Positions 1 through 6,641 of a DNA stretch of 13,504 nt are shown one piece after another. Each line of letters begins with the position of its first letter. Within the stretch, counting starts at the first letter, position 1. A program made the position numbers and the translations under genes. The notes under the pieces are model-generated. The model was not told the DNA's origin. It saw only the letters and a list, made by a program, of their open reading frames with translations, and ran no database searches. The DNA is from Vulcanimicrobiota bacterium (GTDB taxonomy: Bacteria; Vulcanimicrobiota; Vulcanimicrobiia; Vulcanimicrobiales; Vulcanimicrobiaceae), in NCBI GenBank assembly GCA_013289785.1, contig JABCZE010000013.1, positions 1 through 13,504 of the forward strand, given 5' to 3'.

Positions 1-1
1 G

Positions 2-427
2 GCTCTCGCGCGCCTGGGAATCGACGTGGATGCCTGGCCGGCGCCGCCGGCGGGGCTCTTCGTCGTCGAAGAGCGCGCGCTTTTTCTGCGATCGCGCAGC
101 CCGATGACCGTGGCCCACGAGTTCGGTCACGCCCTCGACTGCGCGCTGGGGGGCGGCGTCTATCGCAGCAGCATCGATCCGCAAGTCCGGGCGCTCTTTG
201 CCGGCGCGCAAACGTTCGTGACGCCCTACGCCGCAACCGGCGTCGACGAGTACTTCGCCGAGTCGCTGCGGGCATACGTCGAGGCCAACGACTGCGCTTC
301 GCCGTGGCCGCGGGCGACGCGCGCGCGTCTGCGTCACGGCGACCCCGGGATGCACGACTACGTCGAGGCGCTCTTCGAGCGCGAGTTCGGCGAGCGGCTC
401 GACCTGGGGGAGGTCGTCTCTATTTGA
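2..427 (+). CDS. Putative zinc metallopeptidase, C-terminal part (5' end outside window)
   Basis: The reading frame is open from the first bases of the window, so the true start lies upstream and 141 residues are visible. A gluzincin-type motif HEFGH (visible residues 39-43, preceded by VA and followed by ALD) supplies two zinc-ligand histidines and the catalytic Glu. About 40 residues later DEYFAES (visible 82-88) offers a glutamate as likely third ligand. HExxH followed by an (E)YFAE helix resembles the catalytic domain of anthrax-lethal-factor-like (ATLF-like) peptidases and related small bacterial zinc proteases. That resemblance is recalled, not searched. Substrate and location are unknown because any signal peptide would lie outside the window. 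The gene converges on the cytochrome c gene and overlaps its last 8 bases. A GTG at 26 is in frame, but coding character continues upstream of it, so I treat the gene as partial. Confidence 0.7.
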   Translation, partial: ALARLGIDVDAWPAPPAGLFVVEERALFLRSRSPMTVAHEFGHALDCALGGGVYRSSIDPQVRALFAGAQTFVTPYAATGVDEYFAESLRAYVEANDCASPWPRATRARLRHGDPGMHDYVEALFEREFGERLDLGEVVSI

Positions 428-854
428 CCGACTGAACTTGCGCGAGGCTCACGCCGCCGGCGTGATTGGTCCACGAGCTGCGAATGTAGCTGATGACCGC
501 GGCAATCTGATCGTCGGAGATCTGGCCCTTCCAACTCGGCATGATGCCGCTGTAGGCTGCGTTGTTTACCGTCACGCGGCCTTCGAGGCCGTCCTTTACG
601 ATCGCAATCACGGCGACCGGATTTCCCGTAACGACGGCGTTGCCGGCCAGGGGCGGAAACGCTCCGGAGACGCCTTGGCCGCTGGTTTGGTGGCAACTCG
701 AGCAATCGGTCAGATAGACCGTCGCACCGTCGCTGGCCGAGGCTGGATTCTTCATCGCCGCGGCCGACGCCGATGCCCCGGCGCTCGCGGCGTTGGAACT
801 TTTGGTGCAGGCGGCCAGCGCCACGCAAAGCGCGAGCGCAACAGCGATTCTCAT
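420..854 (-). CDS. Class I cytochrome c lipoprotein
   Basis: This 144-residue protein has a short hydrophobic signal ending in a lipobox (LAAC, Cys16), so it is probably lipid-anchored on the outer face of the cytoplasmic membrane. A low-complexity Ala/Ser linker (about 20-42) leads into one mono-haem cytochrome c domain. The haem-binding CSSCH is at 51-55, FPPLAGN at 67-72, and the probable distal ligand is Met105 in IMPSW. The C-terminal helix DDQIAAVISYIRS is typical of the fold. It should act as a small electron carrier; partner oxidase or reductase is not visible. The start was chosen because ATG at 854 gives the complete signal peptide and overlaps the SEDS gene stop as ATGA. The frame stays open far upstream, but that extension is antisense-like shadow of the SEDS gene. 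Finding it at the end of a cell-wall operon is unexpected. Confidence 0.9.
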   Translation of the reverse strand: MRIAVALALCVALAACTKSSNAASAGASASAAAMKNPASASDGATVYLTDCSSCHQTSGQGVSGAFPPLAGNAVVTGNPVAVIAIVKDGLEGRVTVNNAAYSGIMPSWKGQISDDQIAAVISYIRSSWTNHAGGVSLAQVQSVK

Positions 855-2056
855 GTAACTCTCCGAGGACGAGCGCTCATCGCCCAGACGAGCGCCACGA
901 GCAAGAAATTGGCAACCAACGAACTTCCGCCGTACGAGATAAACGGCAGCGTTATGCCGGTTAGCGGCAGCAGACCGATCACGCCGGACACGATGATGAC
1001 GACTTGAAATCCGAGGGTTGCGCCCAGCCCCGCAGCCAGCAGTTTCGTATAAAGGTCGGGCTGCTCGAGCCCGGCGGCTAGAACCCGCCGCACGAGATCG
1101 AGAAAGATCGCCAAGACGACGATCGCGCCGATCAGCCCGAACTCTTCGGCAAGGGCCGCGTACACGTAGTCGGTCGCCACATCCGGAATGAACTGCGGAT
1201 GGCCGAGGCGGTAACCGGTTCCCGCCAAACCGCCGGCCGCAAGCGAATAGTAGGATTGCGAGGATTGAAATCCGGCGCCGAGCGGATCGGCAAAGGGATG
1301 GAACCAAACGGCGATGCGCGTCTGTACGTACGGGTAATGGTGCACGGCCCAAAATGCGCCGGCCGCAAAGAGCAACGCGCCGAATAGCACGATGTCGATC
1401 CGTCGCGTCGCCACGAAAAGCAGCGTAGCAAAAGTTGCCAGCAGCAGCGTCGCCATGCCGAGGTCGCGCTGCACGACCAGAATCGCCATCGACGCTCCCC
1501 AGCCGATAAAGAGCGGCCCGAGATACTTCAGGTTGGCGCGCAACGACCACGGCCGCGCCGTGGCGATGACGTCGGCCATCTCGGCGAGATACGCCGCCAG
1601 GAAGAGCACGATGCAGAGTTTGATCAGCTCGATCGGCTCGTATTGAACCGGCCCGAGCTTGATCCACAGTCGCGCTCCATTAATCTCGACGCCGAAGAGA
1701 ATCAGCAGCGCAAAGAGCGCGAGCGAAGCGACGACCCAGAGATATTTGAACGCCGCAAAACGGCGAAACTGCGTAAAGGCGGGCCCCGCGACCAGCGCCA
1801 GTCCCAGCGACAGCAGCAGCCAAAGTTGCTGGCGATGCGCGAGATCCGGCTTGAGCCGCGCGACCATTGCGAGGCCGAACGCCGCCAGCACGACGGCAAG
1901 TGCGGGAATGACGTCGTCGCGAACGCTCGTCGCCGGCTGCCACAGCACCCACGCCATCGCAAGCACGACCAATGCAACGAGCATCCACGGTGGACCAATC
2001 GTCCCAGCCGGCGCAAACGAGAGCATCAGTGCGGCCACGGCCAGCGCGACGCTCAT
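851..2056 (-). CDS. SEDS-family peptidoglycan glycosyltransferase (RodA/FtsW type)
   Basis: This is a 401-residue polytopic membrane protein with about ten or more hydrophobic segments. SEDS proteins polymerise lipid II into glycan strands with a partner class B penicillin-binding protein. Visible family marks are NGARLWIKLGP (126-136) followed by QYEPIELIK, the loop PFADPLGAGFQSSQS (254-268) containing the catalytic Asp257, EEFG (304-307), and the signature GLLPLTGITLPFISYGGSS (361-379). An additional N-terminal hydrophobic region precedes the usual first helix, as in actinobacterial RodA. Neighbours (two FHA proteins and a PP2C-like gene upstream) match the actinobacterial fhaA-fhaB-pstP-rodA order, so RodA-like is the better guess than FtsW. 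The chosen ATG has no clear ribosome binding site and lies 29 bases after the previous stop. The frame is open back to that stop, so a non-canonical start upstream is possible. No partner PBP gene follows. Confidence 0.9.
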   Translation of the reverse strand: MSVALAVAALMLSFAPAGTIGPPWMLVALVVLAMAWVLWQPATSVRDDVIPALAVVLAAFGLAMVARLKPDLAHRQQLWLLLSLGLALVAGPAFTQFRRFAAFKYLWVVASLALFALLILFGVEINGARLWIKLGPVQYEPIELIKLCIVLFLAAYLAEMADVIATARPWSLRANLKYLGPLFIGWGASMAILVVQRDLGMATLLLATFATLLFVATRRIDIVLFGALLFAAGAFWAVHHYPYVQTRIAVWFHPFADPLGAGFQSSQSYYSLAAGGLAGTGYRLGHPQFIPDVATDYVYAALAEEFGLIGAIVVLAIFLDLVRRVLAAGLEQPDLYTKLLAAGLGATLGFQVVIIVSGVIGLLPLTGITLPFISYGGSSLVANFLLVALVWAMSARPRRVT

Positions 2057-2085
2057 CGGCAGCGCGCGCCGGACGAGTAGAGCGA

Positions 2086-2829
2086 TCAGTGGGCGAGCAC
2101 CGCGGCCGCGAGAAACCCGATGGCCGCCGCAATTCCGGTCGCCATGCGCGCGATTACCGGAACGTGAAAGACCACGACGCTCGACGCCGGGAAAATCGCT
2201 CCTTCATCGTCTTCAAACCGCGCGACCAGAATCCGTTCGCCCGGGTCGCTGGCTTCCAATCGCTCCAAGAGCGTTTGCCGTTCGCTCGCCCCTGCAATGC
2301 GCCGTCCCAAAAGCACGATCGCATCGCCGGGAATCAGGCTCACGTTCGAGATGCTTACGTCGAGCACGGGTGCGGCGGCAAACGCCCGCGCCAGCACCGG
2401 GATCGGGCGTTCCTCCATCACGTCGTCGTTGCAGAGCGGCGCGATCGCACCGCCCCGCGCCAGATATGCCGCCGTCGCTCCGGCGTGGATAACATAGGCA
2501 AACCCTTGCACGACGATTACCGCCGTCAACGACGCTGCCGCGGTCACATAATCGTCGTGGTTGGCCGTGTTGGCATAGAGCGACCCGTTTACTCGCGCCA
2601 AAACGGCGAGCATTGCGGTTGCGGCGGCCTGCGGCCGAGCGATGGCGCGCCGGAAGAGCGGACTGCGCATTCGCCCTTGACACTCCGCGCGAAGCCGTGC
2701 GAGCAGGGCCGACTCGATCGGAAGACCGCCCATCTGCCCAAAGCCTCGCGCGACGGCCAGCAGCCACGTGCCGGGGCCCAACTGCAAACTCAAACACGAC
2801 GTCCGGTCGCCGCGGATCGCAAGGGTCAT
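2086..2829 (-). CDS. Degenerate PP2C-like protein with C-terminal membrane anchor (probable pseudophosphatase)
   Basis: The 247-residue protein occupies the position of PstP/PrpC, the Ser/Thr phosphatase partnered with bacterial PknB-type kinases. Its sequence can be laid on the PP2C pattern. VARGFGQMGG (26-35) stands where VADGMGG is expected, HAGATAAYLARGG (115-127) where VGDSRAYL..RG is expected, PGDAIVLLGRRIAG (167-180) where PGDxLLLCSDGL is expected, and GERILVARFE (197-206) where DNxT-VxxRxE is expected. In each block the metal-binding aspartate is gone. A hydrophobic helix at about 216-246 gives a single C-terminal membrane segment, as in PstP, though with almost no extracytoplasmic part. 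Start and stop overlap or closely abut the neighbours (ATGA with the FHA gene), and the frame is intact, so it is not an obvious decayed gene. I infer a non-catalytic scaffold or phosphoprotein-sensing role. The PP2C assignment rests on weak motif similarity plus context. Confidence 0.6.
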   Translation of the reverse strand: MTLAIRGDRTSCLSLQLGPGTWLLAVARGFGQMGGLPIESALLARLRAECQGRMRSPLFRRAIARPQAAATAMLAVLARVNGSLYANTANHDDYVTAAASLTAVIVVQGFAYVIHAGATAAYLARGGAIAPLCNDDVMEERPIPVLARAFAAAPVLDVSISNVSLIPGDAIVLLGRRIAGASERQTLLERLEASDPGERILVARFEDDEGAIFPASSVVVFHVPVIARMATGIAAAIGFLAAAVLAH

Positions 2830-3266
2830 CCGCTGCGCACCGACGTCACGACGAGCCGCGTCGTTCCCAGGTCTATTTCATCGCCCTCGCGGACTTCGAT
2901 CGCCTCGGTGACGCGACGCCCGTTGAGAAAGGTGCCGTTGCGGCTGCGCAGGTCTTCAACGTAGACCACGCCGTCGTAGCTCGACAGGCGCGCGTGCTGC
3001 CGGCTTACCTCGGGATCGTTCACGGCGACGCCCGCATCTTTCGAGCGGCCGATTTCCACCGGTGGGCGCACCTGCAGCGGACGCCGCCCGCCGCGTTCGA
3101 CGATGTCGAAGTCGACCTGCATTGGCGTCAGGGTGCCGATTTCCGCCGCCGCGCGCACGCGGGGGCGCGCGGCCAGCAGCGCTACGGCGGCCAGCGCCGC
3201 GGTGATCTCCAGCGATCCGACGCGCATTTGCGTCGTAAAGCCGGCGACGGCAGCCAGGGCGATCAT
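2826..3266 (-). CDS. FhaB-like membrane protein with FHA domain
   Basis: This 146-residue protein has a hydrophobic N-terminus (segments about 1-10 and 20-33) and a C-terminal forkhead-associated domain (about 52-143). FHA domains bind phosphothreonine peptides. The key blocks are present: EIGRS (71-75), SRQHA (88-92) and RSRNGTFLNGR (107-117). Size, a membrane helix before one FHA domain, and position directly between an FhaA-like gene and a PP2C-like gene correspond to actinobacterial FhaB (FipA), which recruits phosphorylated division proteins at the membrane. It overlaps both neighbours by four bases (ATGA), so translation is probably coupled. The Ser/Thr kinase expected to make its ligand is not in the window. 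Confidence 0.88.
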   Translation of the reverse strand: MIALAAVAGFTTQMRVGSLEITAALAAVALLAARPRVRAAAEIGTLTPMQVDFDIVERGGRRPLQVRPPVEIGRSKDAGVAVNDPEVSRQHARLSSYDGVVYVEDLRSRNGTFLNGRRVTEAIEVREGDEIDLGTTRLVVTSVRSG

Positions 3267-3928
3267 GCCGACTCAAATCTCATTCGCGTGTTTCCAAATA
3301 GCAGCTCATCTCCATCACGCAAGGCTTCGACGCTGACCCGCCGGCCGTTGACGAACGTCCCGTTCGTCGAGCCGAGATCCCGAACGACGGGTTGCGCGCC
3401 GTCAATCTCGACGAGCGCGTGGGCGCGCGAAACGCTGGGATCTACCAGGACGATCTCGCTCTCCTCGCCTCGCCCCACGCGGGTCGCTCCTTCGATGGAA
3501 TATACCCTATCCGGGGGCACGCCCTTGACCATCCGCAAAGAAAAGTGCGTGTCGCGCGTCGCGGCCTCTTCGACTTCGATCGCGACGGCGCCTAACGGCA
3601 CGCTGGCTCGGGGCGCCATGGCAACCCGCGCTTCGCCGCCGGTGAAGGCCACGCCGACCTTCGCGGCTAGATCGTGCAAGAGCTCGGCCCACGCTCGCTG
3701 CAGATACTCCGCGTGCTCGGCGAGGCGATCGAAATCTTCAGGGCTCACGTAGACGGCATAACCGGCGGGAGCGCTCAGCCGGCCGTCGTCGGCGCGCGTC
3801 TGCGCTTCCATCGTCGAGACGAGCTTCCGCGCGATCTGCGCGGGCTCGACATCGCTGGGAAAGGTCTTCGCAAAGGCGCGCTCGATGAACTGCGCGCACG
3901 CCTGCTCGATCTTCGCCAAGAAGCTCAT
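3263..3928 (-). CDS. FhaA-like protein: DUF3662 N-terminal domain plus FHA domain
   Basis: The protein has 221 residues. The N-terminal part (about 1-118; FEQ-type helix IEQACAQFIERAFAKTF then LSAPAGYAVYVSPEDFDRL) resembles the FhaA N-terminal domain (DUF3662). The C-terminal FHA domain (about 143-220) has GRG (152-154), SRAHA (167-171) and GSTNGTFVNGR (186-196), so phosphothreonine binding should be intact. Mycobacterial FhaA binds the phosphorylated pseudokinase domain of MviN/MurJ to restrain peptidoglycan synthesis; an equivalent role here is inference. The linker between the two domains is much shorter than in mycobacterial FhaA. I chose ATG at 3928, because the longer in-frame start at 4021 would overlap rsmB by 80 bases and adds an unconserved basic tail. 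The start follows rsmB by 13 bases, with AAGG directly adjacent that comes from a dispersed repeat. Confidence 0.88.
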   Translation of the reverse strand: MSFLAKIEQACAQFIERAFAKTFPSDVEPAQIARKLVSTMEAQTRADDGRLSAPAGYAVYVSPEDFDRLAEHAEYLQRAWAELLHDLAAKVGVAFTGGEARVAMAPRASVPLGAVAIEVEEAATRDTHFSLRMVKGVPPDRVYSIEGATRVGRGEESEIVLVDPSVSRAHALVEIDGAQPVVRDLGSTNGTFVNGRRVSVEALRDGDELLFGNTRMRFESA

Positions 3929-3944
3929 CCTTCGACTGCGCTCA
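3929..3944 (-). repeat. Dispersed repeat core, copy 1 (rsmB/fhaA junction)
   Basis: CCTTCGACTGCGCTCA on the plus strand is identical over 16 bases to the copy inside hslU. On the minus strand it reads TGAGCGCAGTCGAAGG: its first three bases are the rsmB stop codon and its last base directly precedes the fhaA ATG. Confidence 0.7.
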
Positions 3945-5264
3945 TTGCCGACGGACCAGTCGCGCGATGTAGAATCCGTCGCGCCCGTCGATTCCGGGGG
4001 GCACGAGCACGTCACCGGCATCGGTCAGCAGCGACTCGTAGGCCGCCGGCATCGGGTCGCGTTCGAAGTTCTCTCGCGCCAAGAACCACTCCATCACTTC
4101 CGTCGTTTCGCGCGGGTCCGTCGAGCAAACCGCGTAGACCAGCGTCCCGGACGGGCGGACATGCCGAGCCGCTTGCTCGAGAAGCGCTCGCTGGGTGCTC
4201 GCGAGGCGTTCGCCGTCGGTACTCTGCTTCTTCCAGCGCGCCTCGGGCTGGCGCCCGACGATACCGCTTCCCGAGCATGGGGCGTCGAGCAGCACGCGGT
4301 CGAAATGCTGCTCCTCCGGAAGTAGCGCTTGCGTCGCGTCGCCCGTGACGATGCCGGCAATAACGTCCGCTCGTTCCAAACGCTGTGCCAACGTGGCAGC
4401 CTTGCGCGCGTCGCTCTCGACACAGAGCAGCGTCCCGTCGCGCGCGAGCCGCGCGCCGATTTGCAGCGCCTTGTTTCCTCGCCCGCTGCAAACGTCCAGG
4501 ACGCACTCACCGGGCCGCGGATCGAGCACGCCGGCAGCCATCGCGGAACTCTCCGATTGCGGCCACCAACGACCGTCACCCGCCGCCTCGGAGATCTGTC
4601 CGCGCTGCACCAGCAACGCCTCTGCGACGAAGGGCGACGGGCGCGTCTCCACCCCCGCCGCTGCAAGCTGCGAAGCTGCCTCGTCGACCGTACCGCGAAG
4701 CGCATTGACGACGAGCGCGGGGCTCGCCGGCGCGTTTACCGCCAGGCAGATCTGCTCGAGCGCAACGCCAAAGGTTGCGCGCCATTGGCGCACGAGCCAA
4801 GTGGGAAGCGAATAGCGCGTCGCGAGATACTCGTCTTCGTCAACAAAAAGCTCTCGCGCCGGCGGCGGCGGCCGCTCGCGAAGGAACCTTCGCAGCACCG
4901 CGTTGACCAAGTTCGCCACCCCGCGATGGCCGAAACGTTTGGCAAGGTTGACGAACTCGAACAGCGTCGCATGTTCGTCGGCACGCGTATAGACTAGTTC
5001 GTAAACGGCCAGCCGTAGAATCTCCGCAATAATCGGCGGCAGCTCGGACAACGGCTTCGTTAGCAGCGGATTTAGATACCAGTCCAGCGTGCGCCGCATC
5101 TTGATTGCGCCGTACCCGAGCTCGGCGGCAAATGCGACGTCGCGCGCGCTCAAGCCGGCGCGGCGCACGCGATAATCGAAGGCGGCGTGCGCGCTGCGCC
5201 CGCTCTCCCCGTTAGCGGGAAACACGTCGCTGACGACCCGCAGCGCCAACTCCCGCGCACTCAT
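3942..5264 (-). CDS. rsmB: 16S rRNA (cytosine-967-C5)-methyltransferase RsmB
   Basis: RsmB uses SAM to methylate C967 of 16S rRNA. The 440-residue protein has an N-terminal NusB-like RNA-binding domain (about 1-135), including ELGYGAIKMRRTLDWYL at 48-64, and a C-terminal Rossmann methyltransferase domain (about 235-440). The two catalytic cysteines are present: Cys330 in DAPCSGSG (327-334) and Cys380 in YAVCST (377-382). SAM motif I reads VLDVCSGRGNK (255-265) rather than the usual DxCAAPGGKT, a notable deviation. DGFYIARLVRR at the end is typical. The start overlaps the fmt stop as ATGA. Placement directly after def and fmt is the common bacterial arrangement. Its stop codon lies inside a copy of a dispersed repeat. 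Confidence 0.95.
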   Translation of the reverse strand: MSARELALRVVSDVFPANGESGRSAHAAFDYRVRRAGLSARDVAFAAELGYGAIKMRRTLDWYLNPLLTKPLSELPPIIAEILRLAVYELVYTRADEHATLFEFVNLAKRFGHRGVANLVNAVLRRFLRERPPPPARELFVDEDEYLATRYSLPTWLVRQWRATFGVALEQICLAVNAPASPALVVNALRGTVDEAASQLAAAGVETRPSPFVAEALLVQRGQISEAAGDGRWWPQSESSAMAAGVLDPRPGECVLDVCSGRGNKALQIGARLARDGTLLCVESDARKAATLAQRLERADVIAGIVTGDATQALLPEEQHFDRVLLDAPCSGSGIVGRQPEARWKKQSTDGERLASTQRALLEQAARHVRPSGTLVYAVCSTDPRETTEVMEWFLARENFERDPMPAAYESLLTDAGDVLVPPGIDGRDGFYIARLVRRQ

Positions 5265-6085
5265 CCGGCCGTCCGCCTGTATTCGGAGCCGCTCATCTTT
5301 CCGCGATTTGGCGCGATCAGCTCGTCGATAACGAGATCTCCGGAATCACCGACGTGAGCGCGCAGAATCTTGACGGTCTCGCCGTTGATTTCGGCGCGCG
5401 CCGCCGGCTGCGGCGCATAGGCGCGAACGGCGCGCACGATGCGTTCGGGCGCCCAACTCAAGTCGATTCGCAAGTCGTCTTTGGCGACTGGGCGCGTCAG
5501 CACCGGTTCGCCGCTTTGCGGATGCGCGGCGAGTCCGCCACGCTCCGCCAAGGTGATGCACTGCGCGAGCAGCTGCGCACCCAGCGCAGCCAGACGGTCG
5601 TGCAGTTCGCCGTACGTTTCATCCCGCTCGATGGCGACGCGTTGCTGTAAGACGATCTCCCCGGTATCCAAGCCGGCGTCCATCAGCATGATCGAGACTC
5701 CCGTCTCCGCTTCGCCTTGCAGAATCGCGCTCTGAATCGGTGTTGCCCCGCGGTACTTGGGAAGCAGCGAAGGATGAACGTTGAGCGCCCCCAGCGCAGG
5801 AAGCGCGAGCAGCTCGCCCGGCAGAATGCGCCCGTACGACGCGAGCGCAAAGAGGTCGAAGCCTTCGCCGGCCATTTCACGCGCAAAGCTACGCAGCCGT
5901 AACGGCTGGTAGACCGGCAAGCCGAGGTCGAGCGCCACTCGTTTGACGGGGCTGCTTTGCAAGCGATGGCCCCGCCCGGCCGGGCGATCGGGTTGTGTGA
6001 CGGCGCCGGCGCATTCGGTGCGTTCCGCAAGGACGCGAAGGCTCGGCACGGCAAAGTCGCTGGTGCCAAAGAAGAGCGTTTTCAC
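5261..6085 (-). CDS. fmt: Methionyl-tRNA formyltransferase (short C-terminal domain)
   Basis: Fmt formylates initiator Met-tRNA using 10-formyl-tetrahydrofolate. The catalytic triad is in place: Asn102 and His104 in LNVHPSLLPKYRGA (101-114) and Asp140 in MDAGLDTGEI (135-144). The start KTLFFGTSDFAVPSL (2-16) is a standard Fmt N-terminus. It follows a GTG at 6085 that overlaps the def stop as GTGA; the longer in-frame ORF running up to 6190 lies inside def and is rejected. At 274 residues the protein is about 35-40 shorter than typical Fmt (about 310-315). The deficit lies in the C-terminal tRNA-binding domain: after LRIDLSWAPERIVRAVRA and NGETVKILRA (234-243) the chain runs quickly to DLVIDELIAPNRGKMSG, skipping most of the usual middle strands. 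The catalytic core looks complete. Confidence 0.95.
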   Translation of the reverse strand: MKTLFFGTSDFAVPSLRVLAERTECAGAVTQPDRPAGRGHRLQSSPVKRVALDLGLPVYQPLRLRSFAREMAGEGFDLFALASYGRILPGELLALPALGALNVHPSLLPKYRGATPIQSAILQGEAETGVSIMLMDAGLDTGEIVLQQRVAIERDETYGELHDRLAALGAQLLAQCITLAERGGLAAHPQSGEPVLTRPVAKDDLRIDLSWAPERIVRAVRAYAPQPAARAEINGETVKILRAHVGDSGDLVIDELIAPNRGKMSGSEYRRTAG

Positions 6086-6588
6086 GCCTCCGCCGTCTCT
6101 TTTTCCTCTTCGCTGACTGCAGCGCGCAAGTTCTTCGCGCGGTCGATGTAAAGCGCGCCGTTGAGATGGTCGATCTCGTGCTGCAGACACTGCGCGAGCA
6201 GGCCGTCACCTTCGATCCGAATCTTCTGCCCGTGGCGATCCAGGCCGCTTACGGCGGCGTGCTTGAAGCGGATAATTTCCCCGACGAGGCCCGGTACCGA
6301 AAGACACCCCTCGCGAAGCTCGCTCTCTTCACTGAGCTCTTCGATTTTGGGATTGATGACGACCATCGGCTCGTGCTCGTCGTCATGCACGTCCATGACG
6401 AAGATCCGCTTCGAAACATTGATCTGCGGCGCTGCCAGCCCCACGCCCGGCGCCGCATACATCGTTTCGAACATGTCGTCGATGAGCTGCTGAAAAAGCG
6501 GCTCCCGAATCTCTTTGGGATTGACTCGCTTGGCCACCCGCCTAAGCGTCGGGTGGCCGTCGGTCAAAATCTCTCGGATATAGGGCAT
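6082..6588 (-). CDS. def: Peptide deformylase
   Basis: The 168-residue enzyme removes the N-formyl group from nascent proteins at the ribosome. All three family motifs are intact: GVGLAAPQ (48-55), EGCLSVPG (93-100) with metal ligand Cys95, and QHEIDHLNG (136-144) with ligands His137 and His141 and catalytic Glu138. The tail is acidic (SEEEKETAEA). It is the first gene of the def-fmt-rsmB-fha-fha-PP2C-SEDS-cytochrome run. The ATG at 6588 agrees with the conserved beginning (REILTDGHPTLRRVAKRV) but has no evident Shine-Dalgarno sequence. Instead a GC-rich hairpin ends one base before the start codon. Confidence 0.97.
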   Translation of the reverse strand: MPYIREILTDGHPTLRRVAKRVNPKEIREPLFQQLIDDMFETMYAAPGVGLAAPQINVSKRIFVMDVHDDEHEPMVVINPKIEELSEESELREGCLSVPGLVGEIIRFKHAAVSGLDRHGQKIRIEGDGLLAQCLQHEIDHLNGALYIDRAKNLRAAVSEEEKETAEA

Positions 6589-6589
6589 C

Positions 6590-6621
6590 GCGGGCGGCTA
6601 TTCGCGCTTCGCGCCGCCCGC
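6590..6621 (-). promoter_or_regulatory. GC-rich hairpin immediately 5' of def
   Basis: A perfect 9-bp inverted repeat, GCGGGCGGC (6590-6598) and GCCGCCCGC (6613-6621), flanks a 14-base loop. On the minus strand it ends one base before the def start codon, where a ribosome binding site would normally be. It has no T-tract, so it is not a classical intrinsic terminator. It could be a remnant terminator for the lipoprotein gene or a structure that limits translation of def. Which one is undetermined. Confidence 0.45.
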
Positions 6622-6641
6622 TACTCTCAGCGCTTGGGGCC

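Noticed and set aside
855..1667. In-frame extension upstream of the cytochrome c start
   Set aside because: It lies wholly within the SEDS gene in another frame, has low-complexity Arg-rich sequence, and the signal peptide with lipobox starts at 854.
3929..4021. Longer N-terminus for the FhaA-like protein
   Set aside because: It would overlap rsmB by 80 bases and encodes no conserved sequence.
6086..6190. Longer N-terminus for Fmt
   Set aside because: It lies inside def in another frame, and the family N-terminus begins at the GTG at 6085.
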